Assembly: GCA_963786625.1 (NCBI GenBank)
Contig: CAWAZS010000005.1
Coordinates: 248,001-312,000, forward strand
DNA length: 64,000 nt
Origin: CAIWHR01 sp963786625
GTDB taxonomy: Bacteria > Pseudomonadota > Gammaproteobacteria > Burkholderiales > Casimicrobiaceae
Reading direction: 5' to 3'
A program made the translations under genes and the position numbers. Positions within the stretch are counted from its first letter, which is position 1. Each line of letters opens with the position of its first letter. Below the pieces are notes generated by a model that did not search any database, had not been told where the DNA came from, and saw only the letters and a program-made list of their open reading frames with translations. This document shows positions 30,051 through 40,800 of this stretch, piece after piece.

Positions 30051-30846
30051 ATGCCGCGGTATTCCGCCAACCTGTCGTTCCTTTTCACCGAGGTGCCGTT
30101 CCTCGAGCGCTTCGGCGAGGCCGCGCGCGCCGGCTTTCGCGCCGTCGAATTCGGGTTCGCCTACGACGTGCCGCGCCGGAGATCGCCGCGCGCCTGGCCG
30201 AGCATCGGCTCGCCTGCGTGCTGATCAACGCGCCTCCCGGCGACTGGAGCGCCGGCGAGCGCGGCATTGCGGCACTGCCCGGCCGCGAGCACGAGTTCGC
30301 CGAGAGTTTCGCCACCGCGCTGCGCTACGCGCAGACCTTCGACTGCCCGCGCATCCATGTGCTGTCGGGCGTCGTGGCGGCCGATGCCGCCGGCGCGCAG
30401 CGCACACGCCAGCGGTCGGTGCTGCGTGCGCAATCTCGATCTTGCCTGCGGCGCAGGCGCGGCGACAGGGCGTCACCGTGCTGATCGAAGCGCTCAACCC
30501 GCAGGACGTTCCCGGCTACCTGTTCTCCACGCAGGCGGAGGCCCACGCGATCCGCGAAGAGGTCGGCGCGCCGAACCTCCGCGTGCAGATGGATTTCTAT
30601 CACACGCAGATCGTCGAGGGTGACCTGGCCGCGAAGCTCGAGCGGTGGCTGCCGCACGTCGGACATATCCAGATCGCGGGCGTGCCGGGGCGGCACGAGC
30701 CGGACATCGGGGAGATCAATTACGCGTGGCTGCTCGGACGCGTGGACGAGCTCGGCTACGACGGCTGGGTCGGCTGCGAGTACCGGCCGCTGCGCGGGAC
30801 GGTGGCGGGCCTCGCGTGGCGGGAGAAGTTCGCGCGTCGCACGTGA
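30051..30846 (+). pseudogene. hyi: Hydroxypyruvate isomerase family protein, frame-broken
   Basis: The pieces lie in different frames and join into one TIM-barrel protein. MPRYSANLSFLFTEVPFLERF and RAGFRAVEFGFAYD come first. ARLAEHRLACVLINAPPGDW follows after a missing base near 30175. VRNLDLAC and then GVTVLIEALNPQDVPGYLF, LRVQMDFYHTQIVEGDL and CEYRPLRGTVAGL follow further breaks near 30400-30460. These motifs are typical of hydroxypyruvate isomerase and related OtnI proteins. Indels of both signs are needed. Conserved blocks are intact, so sequencing error is likely, but decay cannot be excluded. Confidence 0.75.
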
Positions 30847-30878
30847 GCAGGTTGCCCTAGACGTGCACCGGAAGGTTC

Positions 30879-31647
30879 CTACAACGCGACGCTCATCCCG
30901 CCGTCGATCGTGATGCAGCTGGCCGGTGATGTAGTTCGCGGCCGCGGAGGCGAGGAACACGGCGAGACCGGCGATCTCCGGCGGGTCCCCCCAGCGGCCG
31001 GCCGGCGTGCGCTTGCACACCCAGGCGTTGAATTCGGCGTTGTCGATCAGCGCGCGATTCATCTCGGTCGCGAAATAGCCCGGCGCGATCGCGTTGACCT
31101 GGATGTTGTGCGGCGCGAGCTCCACCGCCATGCCCCGCGTGAGCTGGCGCACGCCGCCCTTGGCCGCCGTGTAGGGCACCACGGTGGGCCGCGCGAGCTC
31201 GCTCATCAGCGAGGCGATGTGGATGATCTTGCCGGACTTGCGCGCGATCATTCCCGGCAGCGCCGCCTGCGAGACCAGGAACGGCGCCGTGAGATTGGTC
31301 GCCATGATGTCGTCCCAGTCCTGCTGCTTGAAATCGACGAGCGCATTGCGCCGCTGGATGCCGGCGTTGTTGACGAGGATGTCGAGGCGGCCGTGCTCGC
31401 GCTCGATCGCGGCGATGCCGGCGCGAACCGCGTCGCCGACGGTCACGTCGAACACGCTGGTGGAGGCGCGAAGGCCCGCGTCGGTCATCGCCTTGGCGGC
31501 CGTGGCCAGCGCTTCCGGCCTGCGACCGTTCACGACCACGGTCGCGCCGGCCTGCGCGAGGCCGTTCGCGATCGCGAAGCCGAGTCCCCGATACGCGCCG
31601 GTGACCAGCGCGACTTTGCCGGTGAGGTCGAAAGGATGATCGGGCAT
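30879..31647 (-). CDS. Short-chain dehydrogenase, gluconate 5-dehydrogenase-like, C-terminal frame break
   Basis: About 255 residues. ATG 31647 follows CAGGAGCTCC. NAD(P)-binding GAYRGLGFAIAN, NNAGIQRRN, catalytic Ser in IIHIASLMS and YTAAKGG (Tyr, Lys) are all present. The pattern is closest to 5-keto-gluconate reductases (IdnO/Gno). Removing one base near 30915 restores the standard ending ITIDGGMSVAL with stop at 30879. It converges with the hyi gene, so the two together suggest a sugar-acid or glyoxylate-related route. Confidence 0.85.
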
Positions 31648-31688
31648 CGGGGAGCTCCTGGCGGGTGGATCGGGGGGACGGGCATCCA

Positions 31689-34163
31689 TTATGCCGACTG
31701 CGCCGCGCGCTCGAGCTCCGCGACCATCCGCGCAACGCGCTCGTCGAGCGCCTCGGTGGAGATCTCGTCGCGGAACATCTCGACCAGCAGCGGAAATCCG
31801 AACGGCGTCGGTCGCGGCGGGCGGGTCAGCAGGGCCCGGCTGGCGCGCAGCCGCGCGAGTGCGGTGCCGATGCGCGGCGCCTCGAGCCGGCGCAGCAGCA
31901 CTTCCTGCACCGCCTGCTCGAGCAGCAGGTTGTCGGGATCGTACTCGGCGAACACCTCGTAGAGCAGCGCGGACGAGGCCTGCAGCTGCCGGGCGGGGTT
32001 CGGCTCGCCGGGGTAGCCCTGGAACACGAGGCCGGCGATGCGCGCAATTTCGCGGAACTGTCGCCGGCCGAGCTCGGCTGCGTTGAGCCCCGCGAGCATG
32101 TCGGCCTCGATTCCGGGCGCCGCGAGAAGCCTGCCGAGCTCGCCCAGGGTCAGCGATACGGGCGTCGGCGAGAGCAGACCGAAGCCGTAGTCGTTGGCGG
32201 TCAGGCTGAAGCTGCGGGGCGTCGCGCGCGACAGGCGGTACGCGAACAGCGTCGCCAGCCCGAGGTGCGCGAGCCGGCCCTCGAAGGGGTAGAAGAAGAG
32301 CGCGTGACCCTCGCGCGTGGCGACCTGTTCTATCAGCCATTCGTTCGCGCCGGGAAGCGCGGACCAGCGCGACTGCAGCTCGAGCAGCGGGCGCACGAGC
32401 GCGAGCTCCGGCGAGCCATAGTCGCCGTGTCCGGCCGCGGCGATGAGCCGGCGCGTGGCTTCGGCAAGCTGGGTGGACAGCGCCATCGGGCCGCCGGCCC
32501 AGCGCGGGACGAGCGCGGCCTTCGTCGTTGCCGGCTTCACCCAGGCGGTCAGCTCGCGCACGCGCACGAACTCGAGCACCCGGCCCGCGAAGACGAAACA
32601 GTCGCCCGGCGCGAGGCGGGCGATGAATCCCTCCTCGACATGTCCGAGCGACTTTCCGTTCTTCAGGCGGACGGTGATCGAGGCCTCGGAGACGATCGTG
32701 CCGATGCCGATCCGGTGCCGCCGTGCGATCCGCGCGTCGGGCACGCGCGCGATTCCGTCGTCGCCGATCACCACGCGGCGGTACTCGGGATAGGCGTTGA
32801 GGCTGGCGCCGCCGTGAACGACGAAGTCGAGCGCGAACTGCCACTCGGACGCGGTGAGCGCCGAATACGCGCGCGTGCCGCGAACCTCGGCTTCCAGCTC
32901 GTCCGGCCGGAAGCCGCCGCCCAGCGCGCAGGTGACGAGGTGCTGCACCAGCACGTCGAGCGGCGCCGCGACCGGCGGACGCGCCTCGATCGCGAGGGCG
33001 GCGGCGGCTTCCCGCGCGGCGGCCGCCTCGACGAGCTCGAGGGCCTGCGTCGGCACGACGATCGCGCGCGAGACGGCACCGGGGCGATGCCCGCTGCGGC
33101 CGGCGCGCTGCAACAGGCGCGCGACACCCTTGGGGCTGCCGATCTGCAGCACCTGCTCGACGGGCGCGAAGTCGACGCCGAGGTCGAGGCTCGACGTGCA
33201 GACGACTGCGCGCAGCCGCTCGTGGCGCAGACCGTCCTCGACCCAGTCGCGCACCTCGCGCTCGAGCGACCCGTGATGCAGCGCGATGGTGCCGGCCCAG
33301 TCCGGCCGCGCGTCGAGAATCGCCTGGTACCAGATCTCGGTCTGCGAGCGCACGTTGGTGAAGACGAGCGTCGACTTCGCGCGCTCGATCGCGCGGATCA
33401 CCTGCGGCAGGAGCTTCAGACCGATGTGGCCGGCCCAGGGAAAGCGCTCGATCGTCGCCGGACGCAGGCTGTCGATGACGATCGCCTTCGCGTCGAGCCC
33501 CCTGACGATCGTCGCGCCGGAAGTGCCCGCGGGTCCCACGAGGCAGGCCAGCGCATCGTCGAGGTTGGCGAGCGTCGCGGAGAGCCCCCAGACACGCATG
33601 GCAGGATGCAGGCCGCGCAGGCGCGCCAGCGCGAGCTCCGTCTGCACGCCGCGCTTGGTTCCCATCAGTTCGTGCCACTCGTCGACGACGATCGCGGCGA
33701 GGTGGGCGAAGCGCTCGCGCCAATCGGCGCGCGCCAGGAACAGCGTGAGGCTCTCGGGTGTGGTCACCAGCGCCGTGGGCAATCGCCGGTCCTGGCGTGC
33801 CCGCGCCGCGCTGCCGGTGTCGCCGGTGCGCACGTCGATCGTCCAGTGCGGCGCGAGCCCGGCGCCGGCCCGCGCCAGCGCGAGCGCGGTATCGCCGGCA
33901 AGCGCGCGCAGCGGCGTGATCCAGAGCAGCGCCAGGGGTGGCGGGGCGTCCGGCGCGCCGGGGACGCCGAAGAGCATCGGCGGCAGTGCCGCGGCATAGG
34001 TCTTGCCCATTCCGGTCGGCGCATGGAGGAGGCCCGACCGGCCGCGCGCATACGCGGCCCACACCTCCTCCTGGAACGGAAAGGCCGCCCAGCCCTGCGC
34101 CGCGAACCATGCGCGGGCGGCGGACAACGGATCGACACGGTCGGCGACCTGAGCGTCGGGCAT
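31689..34163 (-). CDS. Ligase-associated DEXH-box helicase (Lhr type)
   Basis: 824 residues. Superfamily-2 helicase motifs: Walker A APTGMGKTYAAAL, DEWH in IVVDEWHELMG, a motif III-like GLSATLANLDD, SLDLGVDFAPVEQ and LLQRAGRSGHRP. The remaining half (WH and Lhr-core domains) ends in LERAAQSA. Starts at 34163 with a good N-terminus SAARAWFAAQGWAAFPFQ. It matches the short Lhr variants of the ligase-associated DNA-damage response group, which remodel DNA-RNA hybrids or repair intermediates. PdeM is encoded nearby at 29217. Confidence 0.9.
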   Translation of the reverse strand: MPDAQVADRVDPLSAARAWFAAQGWAAFPFQEEVWAAYARGRSGLLHAPTGMGKTYAAALPPMLFGVPGAPDAPPPLALLWITPLRALAGDTALALARAGAGLAPHWTIDVRTGDTGSAARARQDRRLPTALVTTPESLTLFLARADWRERFAHLAAIVVDEWHELMGTKRGVQTELALARLRGLHPAMRVWGLSATLANLDDALACLVGPAGTSGATIVRGLDAKAIVIDSLRPATIERFPWAGHIGLKLLPQVIRAIERAKSTLVFTNVRSQTEIWYQAILDARPDWAGTIALHHGSLEREVRDWVEDGLRHERLRAVVCTSSLDLGVDFAPVEQVLQIGSPKGVARLLQRAGRSGHRPGAVSRAIVVPTQALELVEAAAAREAAAALAIEARPPVAAPLDVLVQHLVTCALGGGFRPDELEAEVRGTRAYSALTASEWQFALDFVVHGGASLNAYPEYRRVVIGDDGIARVPDARIARRHRIGIGTIVSEASITVRLKNGKSLGHVEEGFIARLAPGDCFVFAGRVLEFVRVRELTAWVKPATTKAALVPRWAGGPMALSTQLAEATRRLIAAAGHGDYGSPELALVRPLLELQSRWSALPGANEWLIEQVATREGHALFFYPFEGRLAHLGLATLFAYRLSRATPRSFSLTANDYGFGLLSPTPVSLTLGELGRLLAAPGIEADMLAGLNAAELGRRQFREIARIAGLVFQGYPGEPNPARQLQASSALLYEVFAEYDPDNLLLEQAVQEVLLRRLEAPRIGTALARLRASRALLTRPPRPTPFGFPLLVEMFRDEISTEALDERVARMVAELERAAQSA

Positions 34164-34287
34164 CCGGCATTCTACGGGGCGTGCCGGGTCGGAACCCGCG
34201 GCCGCGAAGCCGGGGCGACGCGAGCGGGGCGCGTGTTGGCACGACTTGTGCATGACATGGGCGAGCTTTTACAAGACGGGCGCCGGG

Positions 34288-36069
34288 ATGCTTGGATTCG
34301 TGACCCCTGTAGGTGCCAATGCGACCGATCCGCTGGCCGATGTGCCGGCGGCGGACGCGTTTTGGCGGATGTTGCCGCGCAGCGACGCGATCGAGGCGCA
34401 GAAGGCCGTATGCGGGGCGCTCGCCGACCTCGTCGCCCGCGACAAGCCCAGCATCGGCCGGCTGCGGGCGGTGCTGGCGCTGGACCGGCAGCGCGCGCAA
34501 GCTCGTCGATGGCCTGCTCGTCAATTACGCTGCCGGAGATCCCCGGCCGCCGGAGCTCGAGAAGCCGTACTGGCAGGCGGCTTTCGAGCTTTGCGGGTCG
34601 TTTGGCGAGGCGCACGGATATTTTCTGCGGTGCATGCGCACCCGCCTTCTCTTCCAGGGCTGGCGCGAGTACCTGCCGTTCGTGGCGTTGCGCCTGTTCC
34701 AGCATCGCCAGATGGAATTGCTGCTGCGGCCCTTCGCCGACGACCGGTTCGCCCCGATCTGCTGGAAGGATGTCCATGAGGTCTACCGGTTCGCCGAATC
34801 GCGCAAGCTCCTGCACGAGCCGCTGCCGGTCTACCGCTGCCACTCCCAGCAGAAGGCGGAAACCACGCTGGAGCGCGAGTACATCCATGTGCTGCTGCAG
34901 AACCTGATCAACGACGCGCAGTTCCCGCCGTACGACGCGTTCTGGGTGGGTCAGAACATTCCGCGCTGGTGCCACGCGCTGGCGCTGCAGCCGCATCAGG
35001 CCGACGCCACCGACCGAACGGTTCGTGGTCGACGTGAACGGCGACGCGCGGGCTCGCGCGGTCATCGCGCGAATCGGCAGGCACGTGCCTCTGCCTCGAC
35101 ACGATTCCGCTCCTCGAGTCGATGCGCGAGGAACTGGCGGCGCTGCGCGATGCGCCCGAACCCTCCGGCGATGGCTCGGCGCCGGGGCGCGGGCGGCAGC
35201 TCAAGGTGTTGCGCAAGCTCAGCGTGCTCTGTGCGCCGAAGCGACCCGGTGATCGTGCGCCGCGGTGAGCGCAAGCCGGCGGCGGTGACGGTCGAGGTCG
35301 TCTCGGGCATTCCGGAGATCGCTCCGCGCGCTGCGCGACACAGCCACAGAATGCAGTTGCCGCCGCGCCGGCCGACGTGCCGGAGATCGAGGAGATCACG
35401 ATAACGGCGGTCAGCGAGTTCACCGAGGTTCCGACGACGATCATGTCGATCGGCGGGCTCGCGGACCCCACCACGATGGGGCTGCCCGGCGGCACGAGCA
35501 CGGTTACGCAGTGGTCGATGAGCGCCGGAGACCTGAAACACCCCTCCATGAAACTGGTGGACCGCAGCGAATCGGGCTGCCGGCTGCACGGACAGATGTT
35601 CGGCACGAACCGGGTCATGCCGGGTGCGCTGATCGCGTATCGCGAGGACGCGGCCTTTCCCTGGACGCTGGCGGTCGTGCGCCGCATCGACCGGCTGGCC
35701 GGCGGGCGGATCGAGATCGGGGCGGAGTACGTCGGCACCGATCCGCGCGGCGTGATCGTCGGCCTCGCAACCGATTCCGACCGGGTCCCCGCAGGCCATG
35801 CCGGCGGTGAACGCGCGCGTTTCGCCGCGCTCTATCTTCCGGAGAGCGTGAAGCGTCCGACGCTGCCGATCAAGACGCTGGTCCTGCCGGCGCGCAGGTT
35901 CGCCCCCGCGGATCACCTGATGCTGTGGTCGGCCGCGGCCGTGTTCACGATTCGGCTGAAGGAGCCGCTCGAGGAGCAGAGCGGATTCGTCTGGTCGCCG
36001 TTCGAGATCCTCGACCGCCAGCCCAGGGAGAACCCGCTCGCCACCGAAGCGACACCGGCCCTGTCATAA
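34288..36069 (+). pseudogene. Heavily frame-broken paralog of the 36079-37812 protein (PilZ-like motif)
   Basis: Reading adjacent frames recovers a homologue of the intact downstream gene from end to end. Blocks are DPLADVPAADAFWRMLP, LVDGLLVNYAAGDPRPPELE, LLFQGWREYLPFVALRLF, TTLEREYIHVLLQNLIN, FVVDVNGDA, PVIVRRGERKPAAVTVEVV and a C-terminus with VDRSESGCRLHG and WSPFEILDR. About six frame changes are needed (near 34500, 35020, 35085, 35250 and within 35335-35380), mostly one extra base each. It may be a decaying duplicate or a sequencing-error-rich copy. The last 230 codons are in one frame from 35377. Confidence 0.7.
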
Positions 36070-36078
36070 GGCGACGCC

Positions 36079-37812
36079 ATGCGGGTTCTCGAAAACAGCG
36101 CGAGCAGGGACGCCACCGACCCGCTCGCCGACGCGACGGCGGCCGAAGCGTTCTGGCAGACGTTGCCGCGCGCCGATCCGATCGCGGCGCAGAAGGCCGT
36201 GTGCGCAGCGCTCGCGGATTTCATCGCCCGGGGCAGGCCGAGCATACCCCGGCTGCGCGCACTGCTGGCGCTCGACCAGCGGGCACGGTCGCTCATCGAT
36301 GCCTTGCTCGTCAACTACGTCGCTGGAGACCGGAAGCCGCCAGCGCTGGAAGCGCCCTTCTGGCAGGCCGCGTTCGTTCTCTCCTGGTCATTCAGCCAGG
36401 CGCATCGCCGCTTCCTCTGGTCGATGCGCGACAGCCTGCTCTTCCAGGGCTGGCGCGGGTATCTGCCGCAAACGGCGCTGCGCCTGTTCCATCACCGCGC
36501 GACCGAATTGCTGCTGCGCCCGTTCGTCGACGAGCTTTCCACCCGGCCGTACTGGAAGGAACTGCACGAAGCGTATCGATTCGCAGATTCGCAGGGGGTG
36601 TTGCACCACCCGCTCGTGACCACCCGAGTCCACTCTCAGCAGAAGATGGAGACCACGCTGGAGCGCGAATACATCCACATCCTGTTTCAGGATCTGGTCA
36701 ACGGCGGGCAGTTCCCGCCCCACGACGCGTTCTGGCTGAATCAGGGCATCGCGCGCTGGTGCGAGTCCGCTGCGCTGCGACCGCACGAAGCCGGGTGCGC
36801 CGGGCAGCATCTCGTCGTCGACCTCGACGGCGACGCCGGTCTCGCCCGGTGCTCGCGCGAGGCGGCGGGGACGTGCCTCGAGCTCGACCCGGCGCCGATC
36901 CTCGAGTCGATACGCGTTCAGATCGCAGCAACTCACGATGGCCGCGGCGACCCCGGCAAGGGCCTGCCGTCGCGCCGGGAACGGCAGCGCAAGCTGCTGA
37001 CGAGGCTGACACTCCTGTGCGCGCCGGAGCGGCCGGTGATCGCGCGTCGCGGGGAGCGCAAGCCGGTAGCGCTGACCGTCGAGGTGGTGGTGGGCATCTC
37101 GCAGATCCTCCGCAGGCTGCGCGACAACCCGCAGGACGCGGCCATCGCCGGCTTGCAGCGGGCAACCCCCGCCGAGGGCATCACGATCACGGCACTCGGC
37201 CGGGTTACCGAGATCCCGACCGGCGCGCGGGCCGACGACGGGAGCACGGTCACCCAGTGGTCCGCGGGAGGCGGCGATTCGCCGCGCCCACCCATGACGA
37301 TGGTGGACTGCAGCGACTCGGGGTGCCGGCTGCACGGGCCGACCGCGGATGCGAGTCCGATCATGCCGGGCGCGCTGATCGCCTTCCGTGATGGCGCCGC
37401 GTCGCCGTGGACGCTCGCGGTCGTGCGTCGCGTCAAGAAGCGGCTGGCCGGCAAGCGTATCGAAATCGGCGTGGAATTCGTCGGCAACGATCCCCGCCGA
37501 ATCATCGTCCTCGCCGCCGATTCCGCGGGCAGCACCGCCGGACCCGTCGGCAGCGAGCGCCCGCGCTACTCGGCAATCTACCTTCCGCAAAGCGCGAAGC
37601 ATCCGGTGCTGCCGATCAAGACGCTGGTTCTCCCGGCGCGCCGGTTCACGCCCGAAGGCCTGCTCAAGCTGCGATCCCGCTCGGCGGTCTACGCGGTTCG
37701 GCTGAAGGAGCCGCTCGAGGAACAGGCCGATTTCCTGTGGTCGCCGTTCGAGATCGTCGAGCGCCGCTCGGCCGAGATCGTCGACACGGGAGTCGACGCG
37801 GCGCTGACGTGA
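36079..37812 (+). CDS. Uncharacterised protein with PilZ-like C-terminal motif
   Basis: 577 residues, no signal peptide or membrane helix. The N-terminal 280 residues are helix-rich with conserved Trp and Arg (YWKELHEAYRFADSQG, TTLEREYIHILFQDLVNGGQ, PHDAFWLNQGIARW). The C-terminal 160 residues are beta-rich with MVDCSDSGCRLHGP, a match to the D/N-x-S-x-x-G PilZ motif, and LIAFRDGAASPWTLAVVRR. An obvious RxxxR partner motif is not seen, so cyclic-di-GMP binding is uncertain. It follows its broken copy by 9 bases with GGCGACGCC before the ATG. I cannot name the family. Confidence 0.7.
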   Translation: MRVLENSASRDATDPLADATAAEAFWQTLPRADPIAAQKAVCAALADFIARGRPSIPRLRALLALDQRARSLIDALLVNYVAGDRKPPALEAPFWQAAFVLSWSFSQAHRRFLWSMRDSLLFQGWRGYLPQTALRLFHHRATELLLRPFVDELSTRPYWKELHEAYRFADSQGVLHHPLVTTRVHSQQKMETTLEREYIHILFQDLVNGGQFPPHDAFWLNQGIARWCESAALRPHEAGCAGQHLVVDLDGDAGLARCSREAAGTCLELDPAPILESIRVQIAATHDGRGDPGKGLPSRRERQRKLLTRLTLLCAPERPVIARRGERKPVALTVEVVVGISQILRRLRDNPQDAAIAGLQRATPAEGITITALGRVTEIPTGARADDGSTVTQWSAGGGDSPRPPMTMVDCSDSGCRLHGPTADASPIMPGALIAFRDGAASPWTLAVVRRVKKRLAGKRIEIGVEFVGNDPRRIIVLAADSAGSTAGPVGSERPRYSAIYLPQSAKHPVLPIKTLVLPARRFTPEGLLKLRSRSAVYAVRLKEPLEEQADFLWSPFEIVERRSAEIVDTGVDAALT

Positions 37813-37834
37813 CGGTGCGCGGCAGACGCCGGGC

Positions 37835-40800
37835 TCAGGCCACGGCGAGGGCCTCGACCCTTGCCCCGGACGGCTTCGCCTGACGGAACGCCACGAGCAG
37901 CTCGGCTTCCCTGAGTTTCGCCGCCTTCAGGTGGCGCTCCTTCACGTGGCCGAACCCGCGGATGTGCTCGGGAATCTCCGCCAGCTCGACGGCGAGCGAA
38001 TGATTGTGCGGCGCCAGCGCCGCGACGAGCTCGTCGACGAGCTTCTCGTAATCGCCGGGGAGCGCGCGCTCCATCCGGCGCTCCGCGGTCCTGCCGAAGA
38101 CATCGAGCGCCGTGCCGCGCAGGCGGCGCATCTTCGCCAGCACGCGGAACGCCCGCATCATCCACGCGCCGTAGGCGCTCTTCGTCGCCTCCCCGGTCGC
38201 CGGGTCGGGCTTGTTGAAGACCGGCGGCGCAAGATGGAACACGAGCTTGTAGTCGCCCTCGAATTGGCCGGCGATGCGCGCGGCGAAGTCGGTCTCGGCG
38301 TACAGCCGCGCGACCTCGTATTCGTCCTTCACCGCGAGCAGCTTGAAATGGTAGCGGGCGACGGCCTCGGTCAGCGCCGTCGCGCCGGGCACCTTCGCCG
38401 TCTCGGCGGCGCGCACGCGCGCCACGAGATTGGCGTAGCGCTGCGCATACGCCGCGTCCTGGTACGCGGTCAGGTATTCGACGCGGCGGGCGATCCGCTC
38501 GTCGAGCGAGGCTGACAGGCGCTGCGATTCCGGCAGCGCCGACGGTGTCGCCGCGGCGGCCACGCGCGCCGGATCGACGGCGGCGAGCCGGCCCCAACGA
38601 AAGCTCTGCGTGTTCGACTCGACCGCCGTCGCATTGAGCTCGATCGAGCGCAGGATCGCCTGCTCGCTGACCGGCAACAGGCCGCGCTGGTACGCGAAGC
38701 CGACCATGAACAGGTTGGTCGCGATCGAGTCGCCCATGAGGCCGGTCGCGAGCTTCGTGGCGTCGACGAACTCGGCATCGCCCGGCGCAACCGCCTCCTC
38801 GATCTCCCGCTCCATCGATCCCATCGGAAAGGCGAGGTCGGGATTGCGGGTGAACCCCGCCGGCATCACCAGCGCCGTATTGACGAGCGCCCGGGTGACG
38901 CCCTTCTGCATCTTCGCCAGCGGGTCGTAGCCGACGCCGGTCAGGATGTCGCAGGCGAGCACCAGCTTCGCGTCGCCCGCGGCAATGCGGTTGGCGTGCA
39001 GCTGCTCGGGCGTATCGGCAATGCGCACGTGGGAGACGACCGCACCGTTCTTCTGCGCGAGCCCCGTCATGTCGAGCACGCTGCAGCCCTTGCCCTCGAG
39101 GTGCGCGGCCATGCCGATGAGCGCGCCGATGGTGACCACACCCGTGCCGCCGATGCCGGTGACGAGAATGCCGTACGGCTCCGCCGTCGTCGGCCGCACC
39201 GGCTCGGGCAGCTCGGGAAACTCGCCGGCCGACGCCTTTCCCGGCTTGCGCAGCGTGCCACCCTCGACCGTCACGAAGCTCGGGCAGAAACCCTTCACGC
39301 AGGAGTAGTCCTTGTTGCACGAGCTCTGGTCGATCGTGCGCTTGCGCCCGTACTCGGTCTCGACGGGGGCCACCGACACGCAGTTCGACTTGACGCCGCA
39401 ATCGCCGCAGCCCTCGCAGACCAGCTCGTTGATGACGACGCGCCGGGCCGGATCCGGGAACTTGCCGCGCTTCCTGCGCCGGCGCTTCTCGGCGGCGCAG
39501 GTCTGGTCGTAGAGCAGCACCGTGCAGCCCGGCGTGTCGCGCAGCTCGCGCTGGACGGCGTCGAGCTCGTCGCGATGACGAATCGCGATATCGCCCGCGA
39601 AGGTGTGCGGCGGATACTTGCCGGGCTCGTCGGTGACGACGACGATCTTGCCGACGCCCTCGGCGGCGACCTGGCGGGCGATGTCGGCGGGGGTGAGCGG
39701 GCCGTCGATCGGCTGGCCGCCGGTCATCGCCACCGCGTCGTTGTAGAGGATCTTGTACGTGATGTTGACCCGGGCGGCCACCGCGGCGCGGATCGCGAGG
39801 ATCCCGCTGTGGTAGTACGTGCCGTCGCCGAGGTTCGCGAAGACGTGCTTCTCGTCGGTGAACGGCGCCTGGCCGATCCAGGGCACGCCCTCGCCGCCCA
39901 TGTGCGTGAACGTCGAGGTCCGGCGGTCCATCCAGATCGCCATCACGTGGCAGCCGATGCCGGCGGTGGCGCGGCTGCCTTCGGGCACGTTGGTCGACGT
40001 GTTGTGCGGGCAACCGGAGCAGAAATACGGAATGCGCTCGAGCGTGATCTTCGGCCGCGAGAGCGCGGCTTCCTTGGCATTGATCCAGTCGACGCGCGCA
40101 TTGAGCTTCTCGGCGGCGCGCGGATGGAGCCCGAGGCGACGGATGCGCTGCGCGATCACTCGCCCGATCATCGCGGGCGTGAGCTCGGAGAGCGCCGGCA
40201 GCAGCCAGTCGCCATGCGGGCGGACCCATTCGCCCTTCTCGTCGAACTTGCCGACGACGCGCGGCCGCACGTCGTCGCGCCAGTTGTAGAGCTGTTCCTT
40301 CAGCTGATACTCGACGACCTGGCGCTTCTCCTCGACGACGAGGATCTCCTCCAGGCCCTCCGCGAATTGGCGGACGCCCTCGGGCTCGAGCGGCCACGGC
40401 ATCGCGATCTTGTAGACGCGCAGGCCGATCTCGGCCGCGTCGGCCTCGGTGATGCCGAGATCGTCGAGCGCCTGGCGCACGTCGAGATAGCTCTTGCCGC
40501 TGGTGATGATGCCGAGCCGGGGCTTCGGCGAGTCGATCACTACCCGGTTCAGCTTGTTCACCCGGCAGTAGTGCAGCGCCGCGTAGATCTTGTAGTCCTG
40601 CATCCGCGCTTCGGTCTCGAGGAATCCGTCCGGCCAGCGGATCGACAGGCCGTCGCGCGGCATCGGAAAGTCGTCGGGCACGACGATCTGCGTCCGTGCC
40701 GGATCGACGGTCACCGACGACGAGCTCTCGACGGTGTCGGCGACGCACTTGAAGCCGACCCAGCAGCCGGAATAGCGCGACATCGCCCAGCCGTGCAGCC

